Counted from the stretch's first letter, positions 8,368-16,790 are shown. The stretch is 64,000 bases of DNA from Asaia bogorensis (GCA_943333505.2 CALQTN020000018.1:1-64000); one strand, 5' to 3'. The notes: generated by a model from the sequence alone, not told the origin. A program made the numbers and translations.

Positions 8368-9333
8368 ATGCTCGACATCGCCGTTATTGGCGCCGGCCGG
8401 ATTGGCCAGATCCATGCCCGCAATATCGCCGCCCATCAAGGCGCGCGCCTTGTGGGCATCGCCGACCCCGATGTCTGCGCCGCGAGCAGACTGGCGCAAA
8501 TTTGTGGATCGCAGGTCATCAGCCTCGATGCCGCATTTTCGTCCCAGGCGGTGCTGATCGCCTCACCGACCCCGACCCATGCCGACTTCATCGAAGCCGC
8601 GGCCAATGCTGGGCAGGCGATTTTTTGCGAAAAGCCGATCGATCTGTCGGTCCAGCGGGTCGAAGACTGCCTTGCCACCGTGCGCCGCACCGGGGTTGCC
8701 TTGATGGTCGGCTTCAATCGCCGCTTTGATCCGCATTTCGCCGAACTGAAGCGCCGGTTGGATGCGGGCGCCATCGGCCGGCTCGAAATGCTCACCATCA
8801 TTTCCCGTGATCCGTCGCCGCCACCGCCCGCTTATGTCGCCGTATCCGGCGGGTTGTTCCGCGACATGATGATCCATGATCTCGACATGGCGCGGTTTCT
8901 GCTTGGGGAAGAACCGGTCTCGGTTTACGCCGCCGCATCTGTCCTGGTCGATCCGGCGATCGGCACCGCAGGCGATGTCGATACCGCGATGGTGACCTTG
9001 CGCACCGCGTCGGGCCGGTTGTGCCAGATTTCCAATTCCCGCCGCGCCACCTACGGCTATGATCAGCGTATCGAGGCCCATGGCGCGGCGGGGATGCTGC
9101 GGGCCGGCAATGTGCCGGTCAGCACGGTGGAACTGGCCAATGCGTCGGGCGTCACCGGCGACCCTGTGCTGCCATTCTTCCTGGAACGCTACGCTGCCGC
9201 CTACCGGGCCGAGCTTGATTGCTTCATCACCAATGCCCGCGTCGGCCCCAACGGGGCTGACGGGCTTGCCGCCCTGCGCCTGGCCGATGCGGCGACCCGT
9301 TCGGCACAGCTTGGGCAGGTGGTGGTGCTGTGA
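8368..9333 (+). CDS. iolG: Inositol 2-dehydrogenase IolG
   Basis: A 321-residue GFO/IDH/MocA oxidoreductase. IolG oxidises myo-inositol to scyllo-inosose with NAD+, the entry step of the pathway. The Rossmann motif GAGRIGQIHA is at residues 7-16, then the family EKP motif in IFCEKPIDLS (the lysine is catalytic), GFNRRFDPHF, and the active-site histidine region MMIHDLDMARFLLGE. The ATG at 8368 is in frame and has GGAGG eight bases upstream; the nearby ATG at 8361 is out of frame. Its stop overlaps the GTG start of the following broken isomerase gene. Confidence 0.93.
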   Translation: MLDIAVIGAGRIGQIHARNIAAHQGARLVGIADPDVCAASRLAQICGSQVISLDAAFSSQAVLIASPTPTHADFIEAAANAGQAIFCEKPIDLSVQRVEDCLATVRRTGVALMVGFNRRFDPHFAELKRRLDAGAIGRLEMLTIISRDPSPPPPAYVAVSGGLFRDMMIHDLDMARFLLGEEPVSVYAAASVLVDPAIGTAGDVDTAMVTLRTASGRLCQISNSRRATYGYDQRIEAHGAAGMLRAGNVPVSTVELANASGVTGDPVLPFFLERYAAAYRAELDCFITNARVGPNGADGLAALRLADAATRSAQLGQVVVL

Positions 9334-9695
9334 AGATCGGGCTGGTCACCGACAGTCTTGGGCACCTGCCGTTCGAGGATCTGCTGGCGACGGCGGCGGG
9401 GCTTGGGCCGGCAATTCACCATGTCCACGCCAAGGACACCCGGATTATCGCGGAAAACGCCGCGGTGAATTCGATGATCGATACCACACCGATGGTTGAG
9501 CTGGCGGCGCGGTCCTGGGCCTATGTCACGCTCGGGCATGGCCATGATGCCGCATGGTGGACACAGTTCTGCGGCGCCCTGAGGGCTGCCGGCTACCATG
9601 ACGTTTTGTCGATTGAGCACGAAGACTTGGCGTTGTCGCCCGGGGCCGGTGTTGCGCAATCGGTGGCGCTGCTTAATCAGGCGCGCCTGGGCTGA
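9330..9695 (+). pseudogene. Sugar phosphate isomerase/epimerase (inositol-locus type) with the central part deleted
   Basis: The 121-residue frame joins a good N-terminus (MKIGLVTDSLGHLPFEDLL) to a good C-terminus (HHVHAKDTRIIAENAAVN through LSIEHEDLALSPG) of a xylose-isomerase-like TIM-barrel protein that is normally about 320-340 residues. Roughly 200 residues between AAGLG and GPAIHHVHAKD are absent, so most of the barrel is lost while the reading frame is kept. The GTG start overlaps the iolG stop by four bases. Family members next to iolG act in inositol or inosose isomerisation; this product should be inactive. That it is a remnant is my reading from memory of the family, not from an alignment. 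Confidence 0.72.
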
Positions 9696-9707
9696 TCAGC
9701 CCAGGCG

Positions 9708-9947
9708 CTACTCGCAAACGCAGCCATCGGTCGGCCCGCTGGCCCCGCGCACCAGATGATGGTCGATCCATTCCGCAACCAACCGCCGAGCCTCGTTCAC
9801 CGAGGCTTCGGGGTGGTGGATCCGGTAAAGCGTTGTGCAAGCCTGGAAGGCGGCCATGTCGGCATTGCCGAGGCCGCGCAGATCGCGATAGGCGGTCAGC
9901 ACTGCGCGTTCGCAGGTGCGGGCGATATGGCTGAAATCGCGTCCCAT
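9708..9947 (-). CDS. Conserved-looking small protein of unknown function
   Basis: Seventy-nine residues from ATG 9947; a TTG six bases further up (9953) has better spacing to GGAG and may be the true start. The protein is mostly helical by eye, with several His, Arg and Asp residues (RRLVAEWIDHHLV) and a CVCE tail that could bind a metal. No family recognised. It lies 32 bp downstream of, and in the same direction as, the tartrate dehydrogenase gene, so it is probably in the same transcript. Confidence 0.55.
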   Translation of the reverse strand: MGRDFSHIARTCERAVLTAYRDLRGLGNADMAAFQACTTLYRIHHPEASVNEARRLVAEWIDHHLVRGASGPTDGCVCE

Positions 9948-9979
9948 CTTCAATCCAGGCTCCGGTTGATAGCCGCCTT

Positions 9980-11050
9980 CTAGACGGTTGCGACCAGTTC
10001 TGCCAGCGCTTTGCCGACTTCGACCGTGCCCGCCTGGCCGCCCATGTCGCGGGTGCGGGGGCCGCCATCGCGCAGCAGGGTTTCGATGGCGCGCAGAATG
10101 GTCTGGCCGGCTTCGACCTCGCCGAGATGTTCCAGCATCATCCCGCCTGACCAGATCTGGCCGATCGGGTTGGCGATGAAGCGGCCGGCGATGTCGGGGG
10201 CGGAGCCATGCACCGGCTCGAACATCGAGGGGTAAATGCGTTCCGGGTTGATGTTGGCACTGGCAGCGATCCCGATGGAACCGGCGATCGCCGGGCCAAG
10301 ATCGGACAGGATGTCGCCGAACAGGTTCGATCCGACGACGACATCGAACCAGTCGGGATGCTGGACGAAATGGGCGCAGAGAATATCGATGTGGTACTGA
10401 TCGGTTTTAATCTCGGGGTAGTTGGCGCCCATCAACGCAAAACGTTCGTCCCAGTACGGCATGGTGTGGATGATGCCGTTGGATTTGGTCGCCGAGGTGA
10501 CATGCTTGCGCGGCCGGGTCTTGGCGAGTTCGAAGGCGTATTTCAGGATCCGGTCAACGCCAACCCGGCTCATGACGGTAAGCTGGGTCACGAATTCGCG
10601 GTCGGTTCCGACGAAGCTGCGGCCGCCGACATTGCTGTATTCGCCCTCGGTGTTTTCGCGCACGACATAAAAATCGATGTCTTTTTCGGTGCGGTTGGCC
10701 AAGGGCGTGACAGCACCGGGCAGCAGCTTGCAGGGGCGTAAATTCACGTACTGGTCAAAGCCGCGGCGGATCGGGATCAGCAATCCCCAAAGCGAGACAT
10801 GATCGGGAACGCCGGGCCAGCCGACTGCGCCGAGAAAGATGCTGTCGGAGGTCCGGAGCTGGTCCATGCCGTCTTCCGGCATCATCGCACCGGTCTTGGC
10901 ATAGGTTTCGCAGGACCAGTCGTAATGGTCGAGCTTCAATTCGAAGCCGAACCGCCGCGCGGCGGCATCCATCACCCGCAGGCCCTCGGGCGTGGTTTCC
11001 TTACCGATGCCGTCGCCGGGGATGACGGCGATGCGATGGGTCCTGGTCAT
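9980..11050 (-). CDS. Tartrate dehydrogenase/D-malate dehydrogenase (decarboxylating)
   Basis: A 356-residue member of the isocitrate/isopropylmalate dehydrogenase family. The opening RIAVIPGDGIGKETTPEG is the nucleotide-side motif. LGAVGWPGVPDHVSLWGLL, with the SLWGLL loop followed by IRRGFDQYVNLRPCKLLPG, is typical of TtuC/DmlA (tartrate dehydrogenase, D-malate dehydrogenase) rather than LeuB. Metal-binding aspartates lie in FGDILSDLGPAIAGS. These enzymes oxidise D-malate to pyruvate and CO2, or L- and meso-tartrate, with NAD+. The start at 11050 (MTRTHRIAVIPG) was chosen over an ATG six codons upstream. The exact substrate is uncertain. Confidence 0.88.
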   Translation of the reverse strand: MTRTHRIAVIPGDGIGKETTPEGLRVMDAAARRFGFELKLDHYDWSCETYAKTGAMMPEDGMDQLRTSDSIFLGAVGWPGVPDHVSLWGLLIPIRRGFDQYVNLRPCKLLPGAVTPLANRTEKDIDFYVVRENTEGEYSNVGGRSFVGTDREFVTQLTVMSRVGVDRILKYAFELAKTRPRKHVTSATKSNGIIHTMPYWDERFALMGANYPEIKTDQYHIDILCAHFVQHPDWFDVVVGSNLFGDILSDLGPAIAGSIGIAASANINPERIYPSMFEPVHGSAPDIAGRFIANPIGQIWSGGMMLEHLGEVEAGQTILRAIETLLRDGGPRTRDMGGQAGTVEVGKALAELVATV

Positions 11051-11106
11051 GGCGCTGTTTCTCCGCAAATCTCGTGCGGGCTTATCGCGCAGTACCGCCG
11101 GGCAGG

Positions 11107-12129
11107 CTAGCCCAGGCCGAAGCGACGGCGGATTTCGGTGGCGACGCGATCCGCCTCATCCAGGGTTGGGCGCTGCCAGGGCACGATGGATTTGTCGAAC
11201 GGGCGCGCCTGGCCTGCATCGAACAGCGATTTCGACAGGCGCTGCTGGCGCCGCGAGGCGAGTTCCGGCAACGCGACATAGACGGCGGCATTGGTCGCGC
11301 AGGCTTCCGAGATCATCGACACCGAGTCGGCGGTAATCACGATCACGTCGGCGTTGGCGAGGAAGCCGCGATAGGGATTCTCCCCCGGCTCGCCCCAGCG
11401 ATACAGCACATGCAGGCATGGCCCGAGGCCGGCAGCCAGCGCTTCGGTCGCCTCCCGCCCGGTGCGGCGCGAGGTTGTTGCCATGATTGAGCCGCCGGTG
11501 ACCGCGACCAGACGCGCGATACGCTGGCCGATCTGATGGGCGAGCGCCGGAGCCATGTTGGTTGATTTGGGCGGCCCGCCGATCAGCAAGGCTACGCGGG
11601 GATGCGGCAGATGGGCCAGCCGCTCGTCCCAGGTTTCGCGTGCGACGGCGAGGGCGGCTTGTGACATGCGATGCGGGGCGCCGAGGATGGTGAAGACGTT
11701 GGGAGCGGGGGCGGCGTGGTCATGTTCGGGCAACACCAGCAGATCAAACTCCGACCGCCGCAGCAGGCCCGCAACACCCGGCGACATGCAATGCACGATC
11801 CGGCAGCCGGTATGGGCCTTCATCCACAACGCCACCGCCGCTGACCGACGCCCGGCCGAAATCACCAGTTCGGGCGGATGCGACAAATCGGTGGCCGTGA
11901 TCCCAGGCCTGCCCAACCCCATCAGTGACCCGCCTGGGACCAGCCCGGCAAAATGGGTTTTCCAGTTCCAGATCAGCGGAATGCGACGAAACGGCTCGCC
12001 CAGCCGTTCGGCTATCCCCAGCGCCTGGGCCGAGGTGCCCGGGCGCGGATCGTCGAGCACCCAGATACGGGGATGGGCGGGATCGGCCTTGCCGGAGGTG
12101 GCGGGCGACGGCGATCGTAGTTCTGTCAT
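11107..12129 (-). CDS. ELM1/GtrOC1-family protein (mitochondrial fission ELM1-like)
   Basis: A 340-residue protein of the ELM1 family (PF06258), with IWVLDDPRPGTSAQALGIAE at the start, the GRRSAA segment in the middle and VIITADSVSMISEACAT near the end. The last stretch resembles the donor-side motif of GT-B glycosyltransferases. Plant members affect mitochondrial fission; the bacterial role is unknown and may concern envelope sugars. It is divergent from pyrE with 69 bp between the starts and reads toward the dehydrogenase gene 56 bp downstream. Confidence 0.82.
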   Translation of the reverse strand: MTELRSPSPATSGKADPAHPRIWVLDDPRPGTSAQALGIAERLGEPFRRIPLIWNWKTHFAGLVPGGSLMGLGRPGITATDLSHPPELVISAGRRSAAVALWMKAHTGCRIVHCMSPGVAGLLRRSEFDLLVLPEHDHAAPAPNVFTILGAPHRMSQAALAVARETWDERLAHLPHPRVALLIGGPPKSTNMAPALAHQIGQRIARLVAVTGGSIMATTSRRTGREATEALAAGLGPCLHVLYRWGEPGENPYRGFLANADVIVITADSVSMISEACATNAAVYVALPELASRRQQRLSKSLFDAGQARPFDKSIVPWQRPTLDEADRVATEIRRRFGLG

Positions 12130-12198
12130 GGACGCGCGCCCGCCGCGCGGCTAGGAGAAACCCGGAAACAATTGCCGTCGAAGTGAGAGAGAAATACC

Positions 12199-12924
12199 AT
12201 GACCGGAATGCATATGACCGATTGGGATCGTGACGCCGCGCTGACCACGGCCCGGATCCTGTTGGAGATCAAGGCGGTCAATTTCCGCCCTGAAGAACCT
12301 TATACTTTCACCTCGGGTTGGAAGTCACCCGTCTATATCGATTGCCGCCGCACCATCTATTTCCCACGCGCCCGGTCCAAGATTATGGATATGGCGGTCG
12401 AGAAGGTAGACCGCCATATCGGTTTTGAAACCATCGAGGCGGTGGCCGGTGGCGAAACCGCGGGCATTCCCTTCGCGGCCTGGATGGCGGACCGCATGAA
12501 TGCGCCGATGGCCTATGTGCGCAAAAAGCCCAAAGGCTTCGGCCGTGATGCCTTGATCGAGGGCGATGTGCCAGAGGGCAAGCGGACTTTGCTGGTCGAA
12601 GACCTTACGACCGATGGCGGCAGCAAGGTGCAGTTCTGCCAGGCGCTGCGGGATGCCGGGGCGATCTGCGACCACACGTTCGTGGTGTTCTTCTATGGGG
12701 TGTTTCCGGGTGGTGCGGATATCCTGAAGAAGATCGACCTCAAGCTGCACTATCTGGCGACCTGGTGGGACGTGCTGGAAGCCTGCCGTGAACGGCCCTA
12801 TTTTTCGGAAAGCGCGCTGTCGGAAGTGCGGAAATTCCTGGAAAACCCGGTTGCGTGGTCAAAGGCGCATGGTGGGGTGGGCAGCGTGGAAGAAGCTGCT
12901 GCGTGGAAGGCGGCCAAGGTTTAG
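12199..12924 (+). CDS. pyrE: Orotate phosphoribosyltransferase PyrE
   Basis: A 241-residue type I phosphoribosyltransferase. PyrE joins orotate to PRPP to give OMP in pyrimidine synthesis. The N-terminal segment FTSGWKSPVYIDCRRTIYF and the PRPP-binding motif LLVEDLTTDGGSK identify it clearly. It also has the alphaproteobacterial long form with GGETAGIPFAAW and a C-terminal extension. GAGAG precedes the ATG at 12199; a second in-frame ATG at 12214 is possible. The gene is followed directly by a composite repeat. Confidence 0.95.
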   Translation: MTGMHMTDWDRDAALTTARILLEIKAVNFRPEEPYTFTSGWKSPVYIDCRRTIYFPRARSKIMDMAVEKVDRHIGFETIEAVAGGETAGIPFAAWMADRMNAPMAYVRKKPKGFGRDALIEGDVPEGKRTLLVEDLTTDGGSKVQFCQALRDAGAICDHTFVVFFYGVFPGGADILKKIDLKLHYLATWWDVLEACRERPYFSESALSEVRKFLENPVAWSKAHGGVGSVEEAAAWKAAKV

Positions 12925-12929
12925 GATTG

Positions 12930-13086
12930 CACGGAAGCGTTTTCTTGGTTTGAAACCAAAGAAGCAAAAAAACGCGCTCAATTGTTGCCGCTGGCTCGGG
13001 TCCCTCCGGTGTCCCACGCCAACGGCAACAAAGTGATGAAAAGTTTTTTTGGTTCTTTTTGTTCACAAAAAGAACATCTTACCTAC
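12930..13086. repeat. Composite near-palindromic A/T-rich intergenic element (complete copy)
   Basis: Three parts in about 157 bp. The left arm (12932-12972) has T-rich and A-rich halves (TTTTCTTGGTTTG, then AAACCAAAGAAGC). The GC-rich centre (about 12984-13029) has GCCGCTGGC and GCCAACGGC as inverted halves with GGGTCCC. The right arm (13038-13084) has AAGTTTTTTTGG, TTCTTTTTGTTCACAAAAAG and AACATCTTACC. The arms are roughly inverted copies of each other, so the whole can fold on itself. It fills the gap between pyrE and the carotenoid oxygenase gene. Confidence 0.85.
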
Positions 13087-13106
13087 CCGCCTGGGGGAGC
13101 CAAAAA

Positions 13107-14657
13107 ATGGACCACGATCTGCGCCACGCCCTGACCGACCTGCCGATAACCCGCGCCAATGTGCGGCTGCTGGCGCCCGACGGCACGCCGCCGCCCGATG
13201 CGCCGGACTGGATCTGGGGCACAGATCACCCGTATCTCCACGGTTGGTTCGCCCCCACGGCGCGCGAATACGATGCCGATAATCTGGTGATCGAAGGCAC
13301 CCTGCCGGCCGATCTCTATGGCGCCTACGTGATGAACGGGCCATCGCAACGCTTCACCCCGGCCAATCGCTATCATTATTATGATGGCGATGCGATGCTG
13401 CGAGCGATCTATTTCCGCGATGGAAAGGCATCTTTCCGCCAGCGCTGGATCAGGAACGAGGCGTTCACCGTCGAAAACATCGCCGGCAAATCGATCTGGC
13501 CGGGCCTTGCAGGTCCCTATAACCCGATGCTGCCGGGATCGCCGATCAAGGATTCGTCCAACACCGACGTGATCTTCTACAACGGCAAGCTGTTGAGCCT
13601 GTGGTACATGGCCGGCCAGCCCTACGAGATCGACCCGGTTACCCTCGAAACCAAGGGGCGCGAGAAATTCGGCGGCCAGCTCAACCACAGCCTGTCAGCG
13701 CACAGCAAAGTTGATCCGCGCACCGGCGAATTGTTCTTCTTCACCTATGGCAATGAAGCCCCGTACATGCGCTACGGCGTGGCCAGCGCCGATGGCAAAT
13801 TGCTGCATGATGTGCCGATCGACATCCCCGGCCCGCGCTCCCCGCACGACATGGGCCTGAGCGCCAATTACTGCGTGCTGCACGATCTCCCGCTATTCCA
13901 GGATGCCGATCTTCTGGCGCGCGAAAACCGCCGGGTGATCCGCTTCCACCGTGACGTTCCGGCCCGTTTCGGGGTGATCCCACGCTACGGCAGCAGCAAG
14001 GATGTGCGTTGGTTCGAGGCCCAACCCTGCTACATCCTCCATATCGTCAACTGTTACGAGGAAGGCGACTGGCTGCACCAGATCGGCTGCCGCATCGCCA
14101 ATCCGGGCAGCAAGCTCGATCCGGTGGACGGCAAGCTGGCGGCCGCAATGTCCTACCGTCGGCGCATTCACGAGCTGTATCGCTGGTCGTTCAATCTGGT
14201 GACAGGGGACGTGCGCGAAGGGCCGATCGACGACCTCAACACCGAGTTCCCCCGGCTCAATCCGTGGCGCTTGGGACATAAATCGCGGCTTGCGTTCAAC
14301 CAGTATCTCCCGGTACCGGGCGAGGAAGGCCTGTCCGGCCGCTGCCAGACATTCGATGCGCTGGTGCGCTACGATACCGATACCGGCATGCGCCAACGCT
14401 TCGACTATGGTGAGGGCGTGTTTGGCGCGGAATCCCCGGTCGCCCCTAAGCGCGGTAGCACCCCGGATACGCCTGAAGACGCAGCTTATGTGGTGACCTT
14501 TACCACCGATACCAATAACTGGTCATCTTCCTGTCTGGTGTTTGATGCGGCTGATATTTCGCGTGGGCCGATCGCCAAGGTGCGCATTCCGCACCGTATT
14601 TCCGCAGGGTTTCATACCACTTGGGTGCCGGGGGAGCAGGTTTGGAATCAGGCGTAA
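13107..14657 (+). CDS. Carotenoid oxygenase (RPE65/carotenoid cleavage dioxygenase) family protein
   Basis: A 516-residue member of PF03055. These non-haem iron dioxygenases cleave double bonds of carotenoids, stilbenes such as lignostilbene, or related aromatics. Seven-bladed propeller segments with the likely iron histidines are visible: LSAHSKVDPRTGELFFFTYG, NYCVLHDLPLF, PCYILHIVNCYEE, and HTTWVPGEQ at the C-terminus. The early motif YVMNGPSQRFTP corresponds to the usual rNGPnP-like stretch. The ATG at 13107 has GGGGGAG eight bases upstream; the frame extends further up only through the repeat. Substrate unknown; lignostilbene- or apocarotenoid-type are both possible. Confidence 0.88.
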   Translation: MDHDLRHALTDLPITRANVRLLAPDGTPPPDAPDWIWGTDHPYLHGWFAPTAREYDADNLVIEGTLPADLYGAYVMNGPSQRFTPANRYHYYDGDAMLRAIYFRDGKASFRQRWIRNEAFTVENIAGKSIWPGLAGPYNPMLPGSPIKDSSNTDVIFYNGKLLSLWYMAGQPYEIDPVTLETKGREKFGGQLNHSLSAHSKVDPRTGELFFFTYGNEAPYMRYGVASADGKLLHDVPIDIPGPRSPHDMGLSANYCVLHDLPLFQDADLLARENRRVIRFHRDVPARFGVIPRYGSSKDVRWFEAQPCYILHIVNCYEEGDWLHQIGCRIANPGSKLDPVDGKLAAAMSYRRRIHELYRWSFNLVTGDVREGPIDDLNTEFPRLNPWRLGHKSRLAFNQYLPVPGEEGLSGRCQTFDALVRYDTDTGMRQRFDYGEGVFGAESPVAPKRGSTPDTPEDAAYVVTFTTDTNNWSSSCLVFDAADISRGPIAKVRIPHRISAGFHTTWVPGEQVWNQA

Positions 14658-14663
14658 GGGGTA

Positions 14664-14780
14664 GAAAGGTCTTCTTTGTTTGAAAACAACGAAGCAAAAA
14701 AACTTCAATGATTTATTGCCTTTGGCTCGGGTCTGCTGAAGGAACCGCGCCAACGGCAATACGTCGTAATTTTTCTTGCC
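14664..14780. repeat. A/T-rich composite repeat, right arm decayed
   Basis: The left arm (AAAGGTCTTCTTTGTTTG, then AAAACAACGAAGC) and the GC-rich centre (TTGCCTTTGGCTCGGGTC and CGCGCCAACGGCAA) are recognisable; the right arm has decayed to TAATTTTTCTTGCC. It starts seven bases after the carotenoid oxygenase stop. Confidence 0.75.
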
Positions 14781-14836
14781 AATCCCGATGAAGTCTCTAG
14801 CATCCTCTCAAAATCACGGCCCCAGGGAGGTTCACC

Positions 14837-16051
14837 ATGAAGTTCGGTGTATTCTACGAAATGCAGCTGCCGCGTCCCTGGGGCGTGGATGACGAGCGCC
14901 AGCTTTACCAGAACGCGCTCACCCAGGTCGAACTCGCCGACAAGCTGGGCTATGATTATGCGTGGCAGGTGGAACACCACTTCCTGGAAGAATATTCGCA
15001 CTCCCCACAACCTGAGGTGTTTCTGGCCGCGGCCAGTCAGCGGACCAAGAACATCCGCATCGGCCACGGCATCATCCAGCTCACCACCAACCATCCCGCC
15101 CGTGTGGCCGAAAAGATCGCCACGCTTGATCTGGTCAGCAATGGCCGGGTTGAATTCGGCATGGGCGAGGGTGGCAGCATTACCGAAATCGGCCCGTTCG
15201 ACCGCCAGATGGAAGACAAGCGGGCGATCTGGGAAGACGCGGTGCGCTGTATCATGCCGATGTTCAAGGATGGTGGCACCGAATACGAGGGCCCGTTCTT
15301 CAAGTTTCCGCTGCGCAACGTGCTGCCTAAGCCGGTGCAGAAACCGCACCCGCCGCTCTGGGTCGCGTGTTCCCAGCTTGAAACCATCGAAATGGCCGGT
15401 CGCCGCGGCATTGGCGCGCTGGGCTTCCAGTTCCTGTCGGCCGATATGGCGCATGCCTGGGTGCATGCCTATTACAACGCGTTCGTGAAACGCCAGCAGA
15501 AACTCGCCGACTACGCGTCCAATCCCAATATCGCCATGGTCAGCTACTTCATGTGCGCCGAAACCGATGAGGAAGCCCGCCGTCGCGCCGATGGGGTAAC
15601 ATTCTTCCAGTTCTCGCTCGCCTATTACAGCGGCTCGCAAAACCGTATGCGCCCGCCGCCGGGCACCGTCAGCATCTGGGACGAATACCAGAAATGGAAG
15701 AAGGCCAACCCCGAAGCCGCCGACAAGGCGCTGCGTGGCGGCCTGATCGGATCACCAGCGACGATCCGCGCCAAGCTGCACAAATTCGCGGAATCCAAGG
15801 TCGACAGCATCATTCTGCTCAACCAGGCCGGGCGCAACACCCATGAACACATCTGCGAAAGCCTGGATTTGTTCGCGCGCGAAGTGATGCCGGAATTCCA
15901 TGCGATGGAACCCGAGCATCAGGCCTGGAAGGCGAAAGTGCTCAGCCGCGAGATCGAACTCGACGAACTCGATACCGAGGCGTTCAAAGTGCGCCAGGGC
16001 CTGGGCAAGGGCGTCGCGATCGATCGGCTGGTGGCAGCGGCGGGGGACTAG
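14837..16051 (+). CDS. LLM-class (luciferase-like) flavin-dependent oxidoreductase
   Basis: A 404-residue bacterial-luciferase-like monooxygenase (PF00296). MKFGVFYEMQLPRPW is the first barrel strand, AWQVEHHFLEEYS holds the conserved histidine pair, and IGHGIIQLTTNHPARVAEKI with GRVEFGMGEGGS are the flavin-site strands. Family members use FMNH2 (or F420) with O2 to oxidise small molecules; the partner reductase and substrate are not visible here. AGGGAGG lies just ahead of the ATG. Its TAG stop codon is the first three bases of the tandem repeat that follows. A second LLM enzyme of a different subfamily is at 18369. Confidence 0.85.
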   Translation: MKFGVFYEMQLPRPWGVDDERQLYQNALTQVELADKLGYDYAWQVEHHFLEEYSHSPQPEVFLAAASQRTKNIRIGHGIIQLTTNHPARVAEKIATLDLVSNGRVEFGMGEGGSITEIGPFDRQMEDKRAIWEDAVRCIMPMFKDGGTEYEGPFFKFPLRNVLPKPVQKPHPPLWVACSQLETIEMAGRRGIGALGFQFLSADMAHAWVHAYYNAFVKRQQKLADYASNPNIAMVSYFMCAETDEEARRRADGVTFFQFSLAYYSGSQNRMRPPPGTVSIWDEYQKWKKANPEAADKALRGGLIGSPATIRAKLHKFAESKVDSIILLNQAGRNTHEHICESLDLFAREVMPEFHAMEPEHQAWKAKVLSREIELDELDTEAFKVRQGLGKGVAIDRLVAAAGD

Positions 16052-16240
16052 ATCATCATTCGTTCAATCGGCTTCGATTGGACGGATAAAGATGATCGTG
16101 AAAACAAGACACTAGATCATCATTCGTTCAATCGGCTTCGATTGGACGGATAAAGATGATCGTGAAAACAAGACACTAGATCATCATCCGTTCAATCGGC
16201 TTTGATTGGACGGATAAAGATGATCGATAAAACAAGACTC
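16049..16240. repeat. Three tandem copies of a 64-bp hairpin-forming unit
   Basis: Units start at 16049, 16113 and 16177 and differ by only a few bases. Each contains the perfect hairpin CAATCG-GCTT-CGATTG (the third copy has a mismatch) within a longer imperfect stem GATCATC...GATGATC, followed by GAAAACAAGAC. Unit borders are CTAG. A single inverted copy is at 51214-51280 and a diverged copy at 57573-57623. There are no unique spacers, so this is not CRISPR. Confidence 0.92.
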
Positions 16241-16253
16241 TAGATCGGGCGGG

Positions 16254-16790
16254 TCAGACCCGCTCGCTCAACCCGATCGCCACTTTGCAGCCGAGCTTGA
16301 TGGCCGCACGCAGGACAGTGTAGCCCGGCGTAAGTTCGGCGTCGTTGGCTAACCCGATGTCGCGGTGTTCGAGTTCCTCGGCGCGGAATTTTTCGATGGT
16401 GGCGACCAGCGCAGGCTCGGCATTGCCGAGTTCGGCGACCTGCGCCTGGTAATGCTCGTCAATCGCTTCCTCGACCGCGACCGTGCACGCCATCGCGGCG
16501 CGGGTCCCCATGGCCGCGGTCGCGGCGCCGAGTGCGAAGCCGGCGAGGTGCCAGATCGGCAGCAGCACAGTCGGGCGCACCCGACGACGGGCGATTAATT
16601 CGGCGAAGGTGTCGAGATGGACTTGTTCCTGCGCCTGCATATGGCGCAGCGTGTCGCCGTGTTCACCTTGGCCAAGGACCGCCAACTGCCCAGCATAGAT
16701 GCGTTTGGCGCCATATTCGCCGGCATGATCGACGCGGATCATCCGGGCGATTTTAGCTGCCTGGTGCGGGTCGCCGGGTAAATCGGTCAT
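16254..16790 (-). CDS. coq7: Demethoxyubiquinone hydroxylase (Coq7/CAT5 family)
   Basis: A 178-residue carboxylate-bridged di-iron protein that hydroxylates demethoxyubiquinone in ubiquinone synthesis. The ferritin-like ligands are in place: E25 in RVDHAGEYGA, E55-x-x-H58 in EQVH, E107 in VAVEEAIDEHY, and E139-x-x-H142 in EELEH. Two hydrophobic stretches (about residues 74-103) fit membrane association. The ATG at 16790 overlaps the dsbB stop by four bases, so the two are translationally coupled. Confidence 0.92.
   Translation of the reverse strand: MTDLPGDPHQAAKIARMIRVDHAGEYGAKRIYAGQLAVLGQGEHGDTLRHMQAQEQVHLDTFAELIARRRVRPTVLLPIWHLAGFALGAATAAMGTRAAMACTVAVEEAIDEHYQAQVAELGNAEPALVATIEKFRAEELEHRDIGLANDAELTPGYTVLRAAIKLGCKVAIGLSERV

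Noticed and set aside
13059-13106. Upstream start for the carotenoid oxygenase inside the repeat
   Set aside because: The extra residues are encoded by the intergenic repeat, the same peptide appears at other copies, and the ATG at 13107 has a strong ribosome binding site.
16049-16240. CRISPR array
   Set aside because: Units follow each other without unique spacers, the repeat is 64 bp, and no cas gene is near.
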